From Trifolium pratense (Eukaryota > Streptophyta > Magnoliopsida > Fabales > Fabaceae): DNA of 64,000 nt. Numbering within the stretch: the stretch's first letter is position 1; each line of letters starts with the position of its first letter. The position numbers and the translations under genes were made by a program. The stretch is taken from contig NC_060062.1 in the NCBI RefSeq assembly GCF_020283565.1, positions 19,626,127-19,690,126 of the forward strand, given 5' to 3'. The notes under the pieces are model-generated. The model made no database searches. It saw nothing but the letters and a program-made list of their open reading frames with translations, and was not told the origin of the DNA. This document shows positions 46,699-60,304 of this stretch, one piece after another.

Positions 46699-48443
46699 TG
46701 AAGTAGCAAAGTTTTTCACAAGAAAGGGGGGTTTGAATTGTGAATCTTTAAAAATTGTCCTTTTAAAAATTAGATATCAAAACATACGTTAGAATGTTCT
46801 CAGAATAAATAATATAAGTTAGGAGAATGATCTTAGAACGATCTCTGAGCTGCAAACAAAAACAATAAGTGATTTGTGTGTGTTAGTGTTTGCACAAAAT
46901 TAATATGAGTTTAAGGGAGAGAAGAGACACAATAATTTTATCCTGGTTCACCCCTTAATAGTATGGGCTACTCCAGTCCCCACGCTCCTGTGAGATTGTC
47001 CACTAAGAGATTCTACCGATCTCAAGATACACTTCTTCTTTGATCTAATCCAAGATCACAATCTTCCAAGCTTCACTTGCTTGATCTACCTAAGTCTTTC
47101 CTAGACTTTATGAGGTGTCACTCAATCAATAGTTACGTATTGACTTGAGCCAATCTTTACAATATTGATAATGGTTTGGATCTTTAAAGCTTTCTCACTC
47201 AAACTAAGTTGAAAAGCTAGTTACAATAAAATCTCTCTTTGTTCACTCAAAATGGATACTGATCCTAGTATGATATTACAATATATGGAGTGAAAGAGAT
47301 CTTTAAAGAAGAGCTTGAAAAACTTGTATCACAAAGACAAGTAGATTGATTGTTGTAGCTTAAACTCTTGCTCTTCAATGTTGCCAAAGCCTTCCTTTTA
47401 TAGATGAACCTTGAGTCTTCAGTTCCTTGGTCCCAAAGGAAGTTCTCCAACGGCTAGTTGATTCAAAATAGACAGCTCATGCTGAGTTGTTGAGTGGATA
47501 AGCTCAAACTGATCTTTCTCAGAACGTTCTCCCTGCTGTTCTTCATATTTTCACTTTAAAGGGCCAAAATGACAGCTTGCAATGGGCTGTAGATAGTTGT
47601 TCATTGCTTCCTCACCAAGTATATCCGTTATAGACCATTTAGGCACGTTTTGGCCAGCTGTAGATGAGCTTGCAACTTCAAAAGCAAAGGACAGTCATTC
47701 TCAGCATCATTCTGAGATCGTTCTCCAATCTGGGCGATTTTTGCACTTGATCTTCAAATGGAGAATGATGCAGAACTGTGGCCAGCTGTAGTGTGAAGGG
47801 AATGCAGCTGTGATGTCCTTGCATAACTATTCACTTGTCCTTTCCATGTACTTCCTTTTCTTGATTAAGAATCAATTTCTTGGAGAATGTTCATTAAATA
47901 TTGACATTGAAGGTACATGACAACTATGAGTTGAGTGTGTGTTGTCTCATCCTTATTGGTCTATGTAATTCTTGTCCAAATATTCTTGATACACCTGATT
48001 AGATGATGCCTTGAGAAATTTTCATGTTGCACATGCTTGATCATTAACTTTGTCCAAAGAGGAAAGTCACTTTCTTTCCAACTTATTCCTTGCCTTAAAT
48101 GTTCATGAACTGTTGTGATCTTGTGAGTTAAAACCAAGATAAAGTGCTTCTTTGTCTTGTATATGGTTGACTTAATGAAATAAGTGCTTTTGCATTTATT
48201 CTTGTTCATGAGGAGAATGTTGCAATTAAACCAGAGATCATTCTCAGACTGATCCTGAAGCTTCTCTTTTTGCCAAAACATAATGAATATCATTGAGATT
48301 AGAAGCTTAATTGTTCCTGACTAATTAAAACACTCAAGAGCACTTGTTAGATAACAATGAGATCAGAATTACATTTAAAATATAATTAAGATGTTTGTTA
48401 TCTTTAAAACATCAAATTTGGGATTTTGCATTTTGCCTCAACA
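46699..48443 (-). repeat. Element A 5' LTR
   Basis: It pairs with 14687-16431 at equal length. The TATA box (TATAAAAGG, minus strand) is at 47394-47402 and would drive the element transcript leftwards. Confidence 0.96.
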
Positions 48444-50445
<2,002 letters not shown>

Positions 50446-51100
50446 TTCGGACTCGTGCCAAGCACGTGACAAAATTCCCTTAATCGCATTTTTTTTAAAC
50501 TAATTTTATACTGTTAATCAATTTTAACCATGTATTTCACCAAATCATTCCACTACATCCCATTTCAATTATATGACATGGAAAAATTTTAGATTCCTAT
50601 TAGATGTCAATGTAAAATTAATTTACACCGACAGAGCATATTCGTTAAACTCTTTTTAATTATAAAAAATTTAATCTTAAGATGATATTTTTTAATCGCA
50701 TTTTTACCCGTGCTTGGTATTTACCATCTTGTTCTTAGGGGAAGAATTCTCTGATAATTAATAGTTCAACCGCCAGGTGCGTGTATATCCTCTAAATAAT
50801 ACATGTGCAAAAGTCTCACATAAATAAAAAAAACAAATAGGTCATATATAAATAAAAAAATAAAAAAACACAGGCCACATAAAAATACAAAAAAATAGGT
50901 CCATGTATTAATATATAAGTAAAAGTATAAAATCCCATATAAATGTCTTAAAATAAAAGTATATAACCACGATAAAAAATATAACAAATAAAAAAATAAA
51001 AAAATAGGAAAATAGAAAAATTAATAATAAAAAAAAGGAGAATGTCTTAAAATCCCGTGTAAATGTCTTAAAATAATTGTATTCTCTTGCTCCTCTTTAT
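50446..51100 (-). mobile_element. Degenerate Helitron-like fragment, third copy
   Basis: GTATTCGGACTCGTGCCAAGCACGTG retains the 3' hairpin with changes, and the terminal CTAG is lost. Downstream, the CTTGTTCTTAGGGGAAGAATT and CAACCGCCAGG blocks match the copies at 8655 and 13610. The rest is decayed. Confidence 0.5.
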
Positions 51101-51934
51101 TATTGGTCTTCTCTAAATAAATAAAAAATTGATACAGAAAATAATCTTAACCTAATCAAATAAATTTAATCCACTCTAAGAAAAGAATATCATTGATTCC
51201 GTCAAGTTCAATCGCAACTATCTTGGTCTTAATTCATTATTTTCATAGTCTTTCTATTCATCCGCGAATAAAATATAATAAATGGTTAAATCCAATATAA
51301 AACATTGCTTTGGATATTATTTTTACGGTACTATAAAAATATAATAAAATTAATGTTTGCGATAAAAATAATATTCTTTAACGATGTGAATTTTCTGTAG
51401 AGCTATTAATAGAATGTTGCATCGCTTATTTGATTATAGAATGTTTTTAATAACGTCCAATTTTGCATATTATTAGTATTAATGGTACAACTATAAATCA
51501 TCAAATAAATTGCAGCGTTTTATTATCAAAAGAGAAAAGAAAAGAACAATAAAAAGCATATTAAATACATACAACATTTTAAGACCTGCTATCAATACGC
51601 TAATGGGCTGAATAATTTGTTGCCAAATAACGTAAAGTGTTGCCTACCTCCTACCTGAAGGGATGCTTCAACACCCATCCATATAAAAACTTGCTTCTAT
51701 AACTCAATAGTGCATTGCTACCGATTGACTATTAAAAGGAATAGCTTTTTTTGAAGCAATTAAAATGAATAGATGTACCACTAAAATTTTGTAGCCTATT
51801 TATCAAAAAATAATAATTCGTATTCCCTATATTATTATTTCTAAATTCTAAATACGGTAACTATTTGAATTATCATGTCTTTTATGGTCAAGCCAATAAA
51901 TATTATTAACGGAGCTAGACGATATATGAGGAAG
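51101..51934. other. AT-rich stretch, nothing recognised
   Basis: No frame or repeat boundary of note was seen. The final five bases, GGAAG, are the left target duplication of element D. Confidence 0.5.
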
Positions 51935-52467
51935 TGTACCGGGCCATGGACCAGGGTGTGATTTGTTAAGGCCCAATACGAAAAAGCCCAATGGGAGCAT
52001 CTAAAGGAGAAGCGTGAAAACAACAATGAAAAACACATGATAAGCATGATCCACCATGACTTGGAGAAGAAGGAAGAAACTTGGAGAAGAAGGAAGAAGC
52101 TTGGAGAAGAAGGAAAAGTAACCGCCCACTACCCATGAATTCCTCTCCAAGCAAGGCAGTTACTTAAGAAGCAAGGGAAGATTTTTTGCCTATAAATAGG
52201 GTCTGTTTCAAGAGAAGAGAGATAGAACTTTTTCACTGATTCTACATAGACTCACTCTCATCATGAGAAACCACCATATTTTCATTCTTGTAAAGAGAAT
52301 CAATTTCTTCTCTGACATACTTGTATCAGTTATCAATCTTGAATAATACAAACCCCTATGTTCTGATCGAATTCTGACTTATAAAACTCCTAGGGTTGTT
52401 GGGATTGACTGAGTGTAATCACACCATTTAATCAATAATACAAACCCCCTTGTTTTTTACCAGAACA
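51935..52467 (+). repeat. Element D 5' LTR
   Basis: TATAAATAG at 52191-52199 is the TATA box. The LTR also contains short direct repeats of the ACTTGGAGAAGAAGGAAGAA type near 52060-52115. Confidence 0.95.
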
Positions 52468-52470
52468 TTT

Positions 52471-52488
52471 TGGCGCCCACCGTGGGGC
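52471..52488 (+). other. Element D primer binding site
   Basis: TGGCGCCCACCGTGGGGC is an 18-nt match to the primer-site class seen in many plant gypsy-related and LARD elements. The tRNA was not identified. Confidence 0.75.
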
Positions 52489-54596
52489 TGCGGTAAAAAC
52501 ATTTGATCCCAGCTTACCACATCAAACTAGACAAAAATTAAACATCTCCACATGGCTGGAGAACATGCATCTGTTCGCACACCATCCAAGAACCGCCACG
52601 CCGCCACGAACACACGAAACTGCTAGCCAGTCCGCCCACTATCTTCTCTATCGCGACTCTGCTCGCAGTCCAGATGGTGTTTTGTTCCAAATCTCACGCG
52701 TCACGTTGTGTGTCACTAAAAGAGAAAGCTTTATCCATATGTGTTCGTTATGGGCGCTGTTGGCCAAGCTCCAGGCGGCAACAACGAAGCCGCCGCCGCC
52801 GTCGGTTGGGGAGAAAATGGCATCGCCACAGTCAGACTTGTGAAGGAACCGTCGCGTCGCCGTCGGATTTGTGAAGGAATCGCCGTGTCATAGTTTGATT
52901 CGTATAGGAAACACCACATCGTCGCCAGGTTTATGAGGAAATCACTCCTGCGAGCACATAGGGTTCTCAACTTAGAAGTCAATTTGAAAGGACCAACAAG
53001 CGACATGGAGAATACGAATGAAACGCTTGGAATAAGAAAAGGTCAAATACAACTTAGAAGATCGGATCCGTCACGTTTGAATTGAAATGATGTCGCCATA
53101 GTTGTTGTGAATCTAACTCGCCGAACTGTCGCCACCGAATTACCGTCCAACATCATCGCCTCACTGTCGATCATTTTGTTGCTAGGCACTCCCGATCCAG
53201 GTGTTAATGTTCTTTTCCTCTAACTTACCACTTAATCATATAGTTCTCGCTCTCTCTATTGTGATAATATATTATTTATGCGTATATACGTTATCGGTTT
53301 TATCAACATGGTTAATTTATAGTTCATGAATCACATTCTATCGCCATAATAATAATAATAATAACAATAATAATAATAATAATAATCCCATCAATGAGTA
53401 AAAGAAAAGAACATCGGTACTTATGTATTTCAAGGTTAATCACTAGAATGAGACTTGTTCTTCTCTTGGTGTGCCACTTTACAAGATCTAAATTCAAGAA
53501 TCGCTGTTCTGTTTGGTTCAAAACTGTTTGTGCTTATTTGATATGTGATATCTTTAACCCTGCTGTAAATTATTCTAGCACACGATAAAATATTTTGTGT
53601 GATTGTATGAACTAACTTTCTTAAGACCTCATGTAAACATTTTAAACATGAAAGAACTTTTGCATGAAAGAACTTCAACTCTGATAAGTAGAATAAGTCA
53701 ACACTTTAAATTAAAATGACCAAGACAAATATAACCAACAGAGGAAGTATAAAAATTTTCATATGTTTCTACATTTTTCCGGTTAAGAACTAAATTAGTA
53801 TTCTTCTTACAAAGTATTTTGCTTTTTACTTATAACTAACATGAATATGCTTTCTCTACGTATCACATATTTATTTGTTTCGTTTATCGATTAATTAAAA
53901 TTAATCATACATGCAAAGTTTCAATAACTAATGGAGTATATGAGACTTATTATTAGCCGACCCGTTTTTAGTGCAGATACTTGAAGCACTTGCTATAATG
54001 TCACCTTCTTTGAAATTTATTCTTTTGAAATCTTGATTAGGAAATTTAGTTTATTCATCTATGATTTCTATTTTGATTCATTGATGTTAATCATAGTGCA
54101 GGACAACGAATAAATGTGGAAAATTAACATGAAAATTCAATAATTATCACTCGGCGAGATAGAATCCGCCAACTAATATTTCAGGTTGAAACATATTCCG
54201 CGATAACTACCGCAATGGAACTCAGTCTCGCCACGCCAAAACATAATTGTTTTTCTTGCTAGGCGAGGAGCGCCGCAACAAACCGCCTGTGGCGGTATCA
54301 TTTTTGTTTGTCTTATTTCTCATATATTATTATTGTTGAACTTCTAATGTATCAAAGCTTATTTGTAGAAAATAAAGGAGCAATGAGATACTCTTTTCTC
54401 TCGAGAAAACAGGAGTTTTTATCGAGGCTCATTGAATTTCAAAATTCTAGTAGTTTTTATCTCCTTACACATGTCAAAATATTTGCGTCAATAAAGGTCA
54501 ACCTGATTAAGTTACGGGCTCTGAACCAACAAAAAATGGTTATCTCAAACTTGAGCTCTGAATCTTTATTAAAGATCAACTCAGATGTGAGCGCTG
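52489..54596 (+). other. Element D interior, 5' portion
   Basis: An ATG at 52553 opens a frame of only about two dozen codons, possibly a relic of a gag start. Several frames under 100 codons overlap on both strands at 52565-53006, but none has a recognisable motif. A short AAT microsatellite lies at 53347-53385. Confidence 0.5.
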
Positions 54597-55215
54597 AACC
54601 AAAAACAAGGTTGAAAGGCCTTGGCGTTACTTGTAAGTCTTACGAGTTGGGTACGTCAGAAAAAGAAAATAAAACAAGGTTGAAAGGCCTTGGCGTTACC
54701 TGTAAGTCTTACGAGTTGGGTACGTCAGAAAAAGAAAATAAAACAAGGTTGAAAGGCCTTGGCGTTACCTGTAAGTCTTACGAGTTGGGTACGTCAGAAA
54801 AAGAAAATAAAACAAGGTTGAAAGGCCTTGGCGTTACCTGTAAGTCTTACGAGTTGGGTACGTCAGAAAAAGCAAAATAAAACAAGGTTGAAAGGCCTTG
54901 GCGTCACCTGTAAGTCTTACGAGTTGGGGGCGTCAGAAAAAGCAAAATAAAACAAGGTTGAAAGGCCTTGGCGTCACCCGTAAGTCTTACGAGTTGGGGG
55001 TGTCAGAAAAAGCAAAATAAAACAAGGTTGAAAGGCCTTGGCGTCACCTGTAAGTCTTACGAGTTGGGGGCGTCAGAAAAAGAAAAGAAAACAAGGTTGA
55101 AAGGCCTTGGCGTTACCTGTAAATCTTACGAGTAGGGGGCGTCAGAAAAAGACAAGTTGAAATGCTTTGGCGCTACCTGTAAATCTTACGAGTAGGGGGT
55201 GTCAGGAAAAGATAC
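54597..55215 (+). repeat. Tandem array of about nine 69-70-bp units inside element D
   Basis: Units start with AACAAGGTTGAAAGGCCTTGG at about 54604, 54673, 54742, 54811, 54880, 54950, 55020 and 55090, with a shorter, diverged unit near 55151. The first periods are 69 bp, a multiple of three, so a 190-codon frame from 54308 to 54880 reads four copies of a 23-residue repeat. Later units are 70 bp and break the frame. Changes accumulate toward the right, which suggests expansion at the left side. Confidence 0.92.
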
Positions 55216-56046
55216 AGCGAAGAAAGGCGAGATTATTGACGCCGCCAGAAAAAGCTTATACATAACCAAAGCAAGGCGATTCATCACAACGCCAAATCAT
55301 TTGCAACCGCCAAAAGACAACAGGTATAAAGTCATTCATAAATGATATATAATTATATTTAAAGTGCTAAAGACATTGCAGGTGCAAAGTTAAAAATTTC
55401 AAAGGCGAGATTATTTTCAACACCAAACACAAAGTACAGTGGAAGGGCGACTCCGAGCAGCGCCAATTCTTTCTAAATCTCCAAAGAAACAATAGTTACA
55501 AAATAAGGCGTGCAAGCCTGACAGTACGAAAATCAACTACAACGAGACAGATTACGCTAGACTACTTACAATCTTCAAATATAGAATGTCAAAAGAAAAT
55601 AAGAAACTCATGTTGAATAGAAGAAGCAGAAGTACAGACCAACAAAGTTACTATCCTCAAAGTTTCAATTTGATTTCAAGAAGACAAGGAGGGACGAATC
55701 GCGAGAGATGAAGAGGCGAGATTGGTGACAACGCTAGCTTGAAAATGCAAATACAATGAAAAAAAGAGGAAGGGCGACTCGCCAACTTGCTCAAAGTCGC
55801 CAAGAAACAATGACAACAATATTCAAAGCCACAAATGGCGTACATCAAGATATTCAAAAGTCATAGAAGGGCGTACAAATTAGCTAAGAAATATCAACAA
55901 CAAAAGGAAGGCAAAGGCGACAAGCAAACAAAGAATATGAGTCAGCAACAAATGGGCGACATAGAACAACATCGAGGCATAATAATTGCCAAGTGACTTC
56001 ATTCAAAAGCACTTCGCCTTCTTGAAGCCTCGTGCTTGGGGGGCTG
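55216..56046 (+). other. Element D interior, 3' portion and polypurine tract
   Basis: Short GGCGA- and GCGCCAA-rich sequence without a coding frame of interest. It ends in GCTTGGGGGGGCTG immediately before the 3' LTR. Confidence 0.6.
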
Positions 56047-56579
56047 TGTACCGGGCCATGGACCAGGGTGTGATTTGTTAAGGCCCAATACGAAAAAGCC
56101 CAATGGGAGCATCTAAAGGAGAAGCGTGAAAACAACAATGAAAAACACATGATAAGCATGATCCACCATGACTTGGAGAAGAAGGAAGAAACTTGGAGAA
56201 GAAGGAAGAAGCTTGGAGAAGAAGGAAAAGTAACCGCCCACTACCCATGAATTCCTCTCCAAGCAAGGCAGTTACTTAAGAAGCAAGGGAAGATTTTTTG
56301 CCTATAAATAGGGTCTGTTTCAAGAGAAGAGAGATAGAACTTTTTCACTGATTCTACATAGACTCACTCTCATCATGAGAAACCACCATATTTTCATTCT
56401 TGTAAAGAGAATCAATTTCTTCTCTGACATACTTGTATCAGTTATCAATCTTGAATAATACAAACCCCTATGTTCTGATCGAATTCTGACTTATAAAACT
56501 CCTAGGGTTGTTGGGATTGACTGAGTGTAATCACACCATTTAATCAATAATACAAACCCCCTTGTTTTTTACCAGAACA
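56047..56579 (+). repeat. Element D 3' LTR
   Basis: It matches 51935-52467, with TATAAATA at 56303-56310. Confidence 0.95.
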
Positions 56580-56584
56580 GGAAG

Positions 56585-57539
56585 TAATATGAAGAATAAA
56601 TATGTGAGTAATACAATAGAAGTAATATTTTTAAAAGTGATTAATTTTCTAGAAAAGATGATTTTTTTTAAATAAAAAAAAACTGTAACAATGCCTCTTA
56701 GTTATATTTTTCTAAAAAATTTAAAAGTAATACAATAGAAGTAATATTTTCTAAAAAATTATTTAGTTATATTTTTTTTATCAATCATTATTTAGTTATA
56801 TACTTTTGTTTTAGTTTTTCAATTTTACGTAGAGATTTTATGATAGTCAACATCATATTATGAAGGAAAAAAAAAGGAAAGAATATTAATGCATTTAGAT
56901 GTAATGAGTTGTTGATTTACGTAAAACATATTAGTGCATTGCCACGACTTTATGACCAGAAAATTAACTTTCATCAATCACATTTTTATGTGCTTTGGAC
57001 AGATTTTTTTTTGTCATTAATTTTATTAATTACAATAAATGCCAAATGCATGAGGAATGAGATTGAATGAGAAGAGGAGAGAGAATGACAAATAAGTTTG
57101 GCATTTTACATTTTTACAAATGTCATGTGTACAAATTTCTTTAAAAAAATGGTCCCAAATAATATAATAATAGATTCTAATTAATTCGTTGTCATCTATT
57201 TTCCAATTTAATATGTTTATGATATTCAATTCTTTTTTTTTTCAATTATATATGATCACCTACAATATCATATTTATATTACTATATATAGCATAATATT
57301 TTTTTTATGTCGTATATAATTCTTCACATTAATAATTTGCTAAATCATCTCAATTTTTTGTTACCAATTTTATTTCTCGTTATATACATCACCTCAATTT
57401 CAAACCGAGGAACATATTGTATTAAAATGAAAAAACACTCAACATTAGCACAAAGCCTGTTTTATTTTATTATAAATTAGTAAATACAACTGTATATATT
57501 ATTTTATTCTATTTTTAAAAAAAGAAAAATACATACTAC
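56585..57539. other. AT-rich stretch with a diverged family E tail
   Basis: 57039-57110 resembles the family E terminal module (CAAATGCATGAGGAATGAG, GAGAGAATGACAAATAAG) but lacks its hairpin. No gene was recognised. Confidence 0.5.
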
Positions 57540-58304
57540 ATAAATTATTTTATTAATTAATATTTAGCAACAAAATGGTTAGTTTAGAGTGCAGTAAACA
57601 ATATATTATCAATCAAAAAACTTTATTGTTCATCTTCTCATAACCACTTTTCCCACTAACATCTACATAAGAAATATTTTTCTACAAAAAATCTAGATTA
57701 ACAGTATGCCATTATTGTTTTCAATTTTGTGACTCATCTCAAGATGCTCTTGATATTCCTGAAAAAATAGATGAAGAAAAAATCATCAAAAGATTAAAAA
57801 AAATATAAGAAAGAAGAAAATAAAAGTAAACACAACAAATATGAGTTAGAAAGAGAAAAGAGTTAGAAAATGAATGAGATGAAATGCTCACACAAAGATC
57901 ATATTTATAGAGAAAAAAATGGGCATGTTCATTAAAAACAAATATATTGATTCCTTTTCTAATTTTAAAAAATAACGATTTTTTTTAATGATAACAATTA
58001 TTTGACTTTTACACACATTAATTCACTATTAATGAAAGGCATATGTATTCCATTTCATTATAAAATATAAAATAATAATAAAAATAGTAGAATATAAAAA
58101 TTAATAATAATTCCTTCCAATAAAATAATAACAACAATAATAATAATTTCGAAATTTATTATAAAATATTTTAAAATCTATTATTATTTTAATTTATATT
58201 TGAAAAAAAAAGAAGTTTTATAAAAAAACTTGCACGAAAATAATATATTAATTTCAAAATAAGGGAATTTTTAATCAAATATGAATTTTTTAAAAAAATA
58301 TTAA
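57540..58304 (+). mobile_element. Repeat family 'E', copy 2
   Basis: It aligns with 11540-12230: TTTTATTAATTAATATTTAGC, the stretch ending in ATTCCTGAAAAAATAGA (like 11830), and CTCACACAAAGATCATATTTATAGAG. No coding frame of length is present. Confidence 0.55.
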
Positions 58305-59076
58305 TTTAATTATTAATTATTGTAATAATAGCATTTAATATCAAATGCATGAGGATTGAAAATGAATGAGAAGATGAGAGAGAAAGACAAATAACCTTGA
58401 CTTTATTCATATTATAGATTACCATATATACAAAAACTATCATTAATATTATTAGTCAAAATTGATGCGATCCTTAATAATAGTAAACGATAACATGATA
58501 TGGACAAAATTGAATAGGGGAATGAGTAATTGGACAAATCCACTATTAAATGTTGAATCAATTAACATGTTCGTCCACTTATAGTAATACTAAATAAATT
58601 TTGCAAAAGAAACATTAAATGTGAGGAATGAGGTTGAATGAGGAGAGAAGAGAGAAAGAGAAATAAGTCTGGCTTATTACATATTATAGATTTAATTATT
58701 AATTATTGTAATAATAGCATTTAATATCAAATGCATGAGGATTGAAAATGAATGAGAAGATGAGAGAGAAAGACAAATAACCTTGACTTTATTCATATTA
58801 TAGATTACCATATATACAAAAACTATCATTAATATTATTAGTCAAAATTGATGCGATCCTTAATAATAGTAAACGATAACATGATATGGACAAAATTGAA
58901 TAGGGGAATGAGTAATTGGACAAATCCACTATTAAATGTTGAATCAATTAACATGTTCGTCCACTTATAGTAATACTAAATAAATTTTGCAAAAGAAACA
59001 TTAAATGTGAGGAATGAGGTTGAATGAGGAGAGGAGAGAGAAAGAGAAATAAGTCTGGCTTATTACATATTATAGA
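58305..59076 (+). repeat. 386-bp direct tandem duplication at the end of family E copy 2
   Basis: 58305-58690 and 58691-59076 are near-identical, head to tail; a seen difference is GAGAGAAGAGAG versus GAGAGGAGAGAG. Each copy holds two terminal-like modules, one ending CTTTATTCATATTATAG and one AATAAGTCTGGCTTATTAC. Confidence 0.93.
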
Positions 59077-59534
59077 TTATAGATATGAATGTTTGTTCAG
59101 GTTTCTTTACAGGTGAAGTATATATTTAAAGAAAATTTTATATATATTTAAAGCCAAAAACTAGTTGGATTGTAATACTCACGACTTGAAGGGTAGTAAA
59201 AAGCTTCGACCAAAATTAGAAGAAAAACAAGCTATGTCAAAACAATTAGAAAAACAAGCAGATGATCCCAAGGAAGAGGAAGAGGAGGAAAAAAAACGAA
59301 AGATGAAGAGCAAAATAATGTTGGTGTAACGCTTGACTCGAGTTTGCTGATTTGACATCTCGGTCAAGATATATCAATTCATTGTCTCCTTCTATTGTCA
59401 AAGTCTGATTATGGCTAAATTGTTGCATATTAAACAAGAGTTTTCGATCACTTATTCAAACATAAGAGCTATATCAACTTAGACAAAAAGAAGTAATTGT
59501 AGAACATTGAGTTTACTTCTCTCGTGGAAAAATC

Positions 59535-59665
59535 ATTCAATGGGAGGCATTTGATCCAAATTATGGTCAATGGATGCACTTACCTATAATGGATTGTGAT
59601 GAGAGCGTTTTGTTATAAGATAAGGAGTCGTTGGTCGTTGGTACTGGGCTTCTAGTTTTTGGGAA
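59535..59665 (+). pseudogene. F-box/kelch fragment, left arm
   Basis: Translation gives W-E-A-F-D-P-N-Y-G-Q-W-M-H-L-P and then D-K-E-S-L-V-V-G-T-G-L-L-V-F-G with a stop between them. These are hallmark blocks of plant F-box/kelch-repeat proteins of the At1g74510 type, at the start of the kelch part. The upstream F-box region in this arm has several stops. It is a dead gene fragment. Confidence 0.75.
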
Positions 59666-59682
59666 ATGATAGGAGTCATTAA

Positions 59683-60116
59683 TTCATTTCCAAAAACTAG
59701 AAGCACAATTCAAACAACAAACGACTCGTTTTCTTCTAACAAAATGCTCTCATCAATGACCAGTATAGGTAAGTGTATCCATCAACCACGATTTGGATCG
59801 AATGTCTCCCATTGAAGGATTTCTCCAAAAGAGAAGTAAACCCAATATTCTACGATTCCTTTTTTTTATTAATAAGTTGATATAGTTCTCCTATTTGAAT
59901 TAATGATCGAAAAATCTTGTTCAATGTATCAATTGAGCCATAATCACACCTTAACAATATAAGGAGACAATTGATTGATATATCCTGATATGGTTGTCGA
60001 ATAAGCAAACTCGAGTCAGACATTACACCAACATTATTTTGCTCTCCCTCTTCCTTATTCTCTTTCTCTTCCTCTTCCTTTAGACCATCTGCTTGTTTTC
60101 CTAATTGTTTTGACAC
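59683..60116 (-). pseudogene. F-box/kelch fragment, right arm
   Basis: An 88-codon frame (60116 down to 59850) contains an acidic Glu/Lys linker and then D-I-S-I-N-C-L-L, R-C-D-Y-G-S-I-D-T-L-N, F-R-S-L-I and G-E-L-Y-Q-L, the F-box region of the same F-box/kelch family. Beyond a stop, degenerate codons reach the kelch start near the palindrome centre. The normal gene would continue with several kelch repeats, which are absent. Confidence 0.75.
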
Positions 60117-60194
60117 AACTTAATTTTCTTCTAATTTTGCTTGATGCTTCGTAGTTGAAAGATCCATTAAGCGGCGAGTATCACTACCCAACTA

Positions 60195-60195
60195 G

Positions 60196-60250
<55 letters not shown>
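60195..60250. repeat. (TA)n microsatellite within the right arm of the palindrome
   Basis: About 28 uninterrupted TA units, absent from the left arm. Confidence 0.95.
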
Positions 60251-60255
<5 letters not shown>

Positions 60256-60304
60256 CTTCAAATATACTTCACCCGTAAAGAAACTTGAACAAAACATTCA
60301 TATA

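Larger units (their letters stand above)
14687..48443 (-). mobile_element. Element A: Sirevirus-type Ty1/copia retrotransposon, host of B and C
   Basis: LTRs of 1745 bp (14687-16431 and 46699-48443) start TG and end CA on the coding strand. They are flanked by the 5-bp duplication AGCAC (14682-14686, 48444-48448). The order on the minus strand is 5' LTR, primer site, gag, pol, ORF3, polypurine tract, 3' LTR. ORF3 is split by element B. Removing B and one copy of its duplication leaves an element of about 11.5 kb. The large gag, the extra ORF after pol and the repeated GGGGGAG motifs fit the Sirevirus (Pseudoviridae) lineage. Several LTR segments, including three short frames, are identical between the two LTRs, which indicates recent insertion. 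Confidence 0.95.
51935..56579 (+). mobile_element. Element D: non-autonomous LTR retrotransposon (LARD-like)
   Basis: LTRs of 533 bp (51935-52467, 56047-56579) begin TGTACCGGG and end AGAACA, with TSD GGAAG (51930-51934, 56580-56584). The primer site TGGCGCCCACCGTGGGGC (52471-52488) is three bases after the 5' LTR, and a G-rich polypurine tract ends at 56046. The 3.6-kb interior contains no protease, RT, integrase or capsid motif, so mobilisation must depend on another element. The TGGCGCC-type primer site suggests a gypsy-related helper. The interior includes a roughly 69-bp tandem array. LTR segments compared are identical. Confidence 0.92.
59083..60304. repeat. Large inverted repeat (palindrome) carrying an F-box/kelch gene fragment
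   Basis: The left arm (59083-59670) and right arm (about 59683-60304) are imperfect inverse copies across their length, separated by only about 12 nt at the centre (CTTCTAGTTTTTGG against its complement). The outer ends also match (ATATGAATGTTTGTTC against its complement). Indels and the TA microsatellite in the right arm account for the unequal lengths. Both arms derive from the same protein-coding stretch. Confidence 0.88.

Noticed and set aside
52565..53006. Overlapping frames of 66-92 codons in element D
   Set aside because: GC-richer sequence gives open frames on both strands, and none has a gag or other retroelement motif.
53340..53390. Minus-strand Ile-rich frame near 53324-53521
   Set aside because: It is created by an AAT/ATT microsatellite.
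54308..54880. 190-codon frame as a real repeat protein
   Set aside because: The coding appearance comes from a 69-bp tandem unit that happens to lack stops. Neighbouring 70-bp units destroy the frame.
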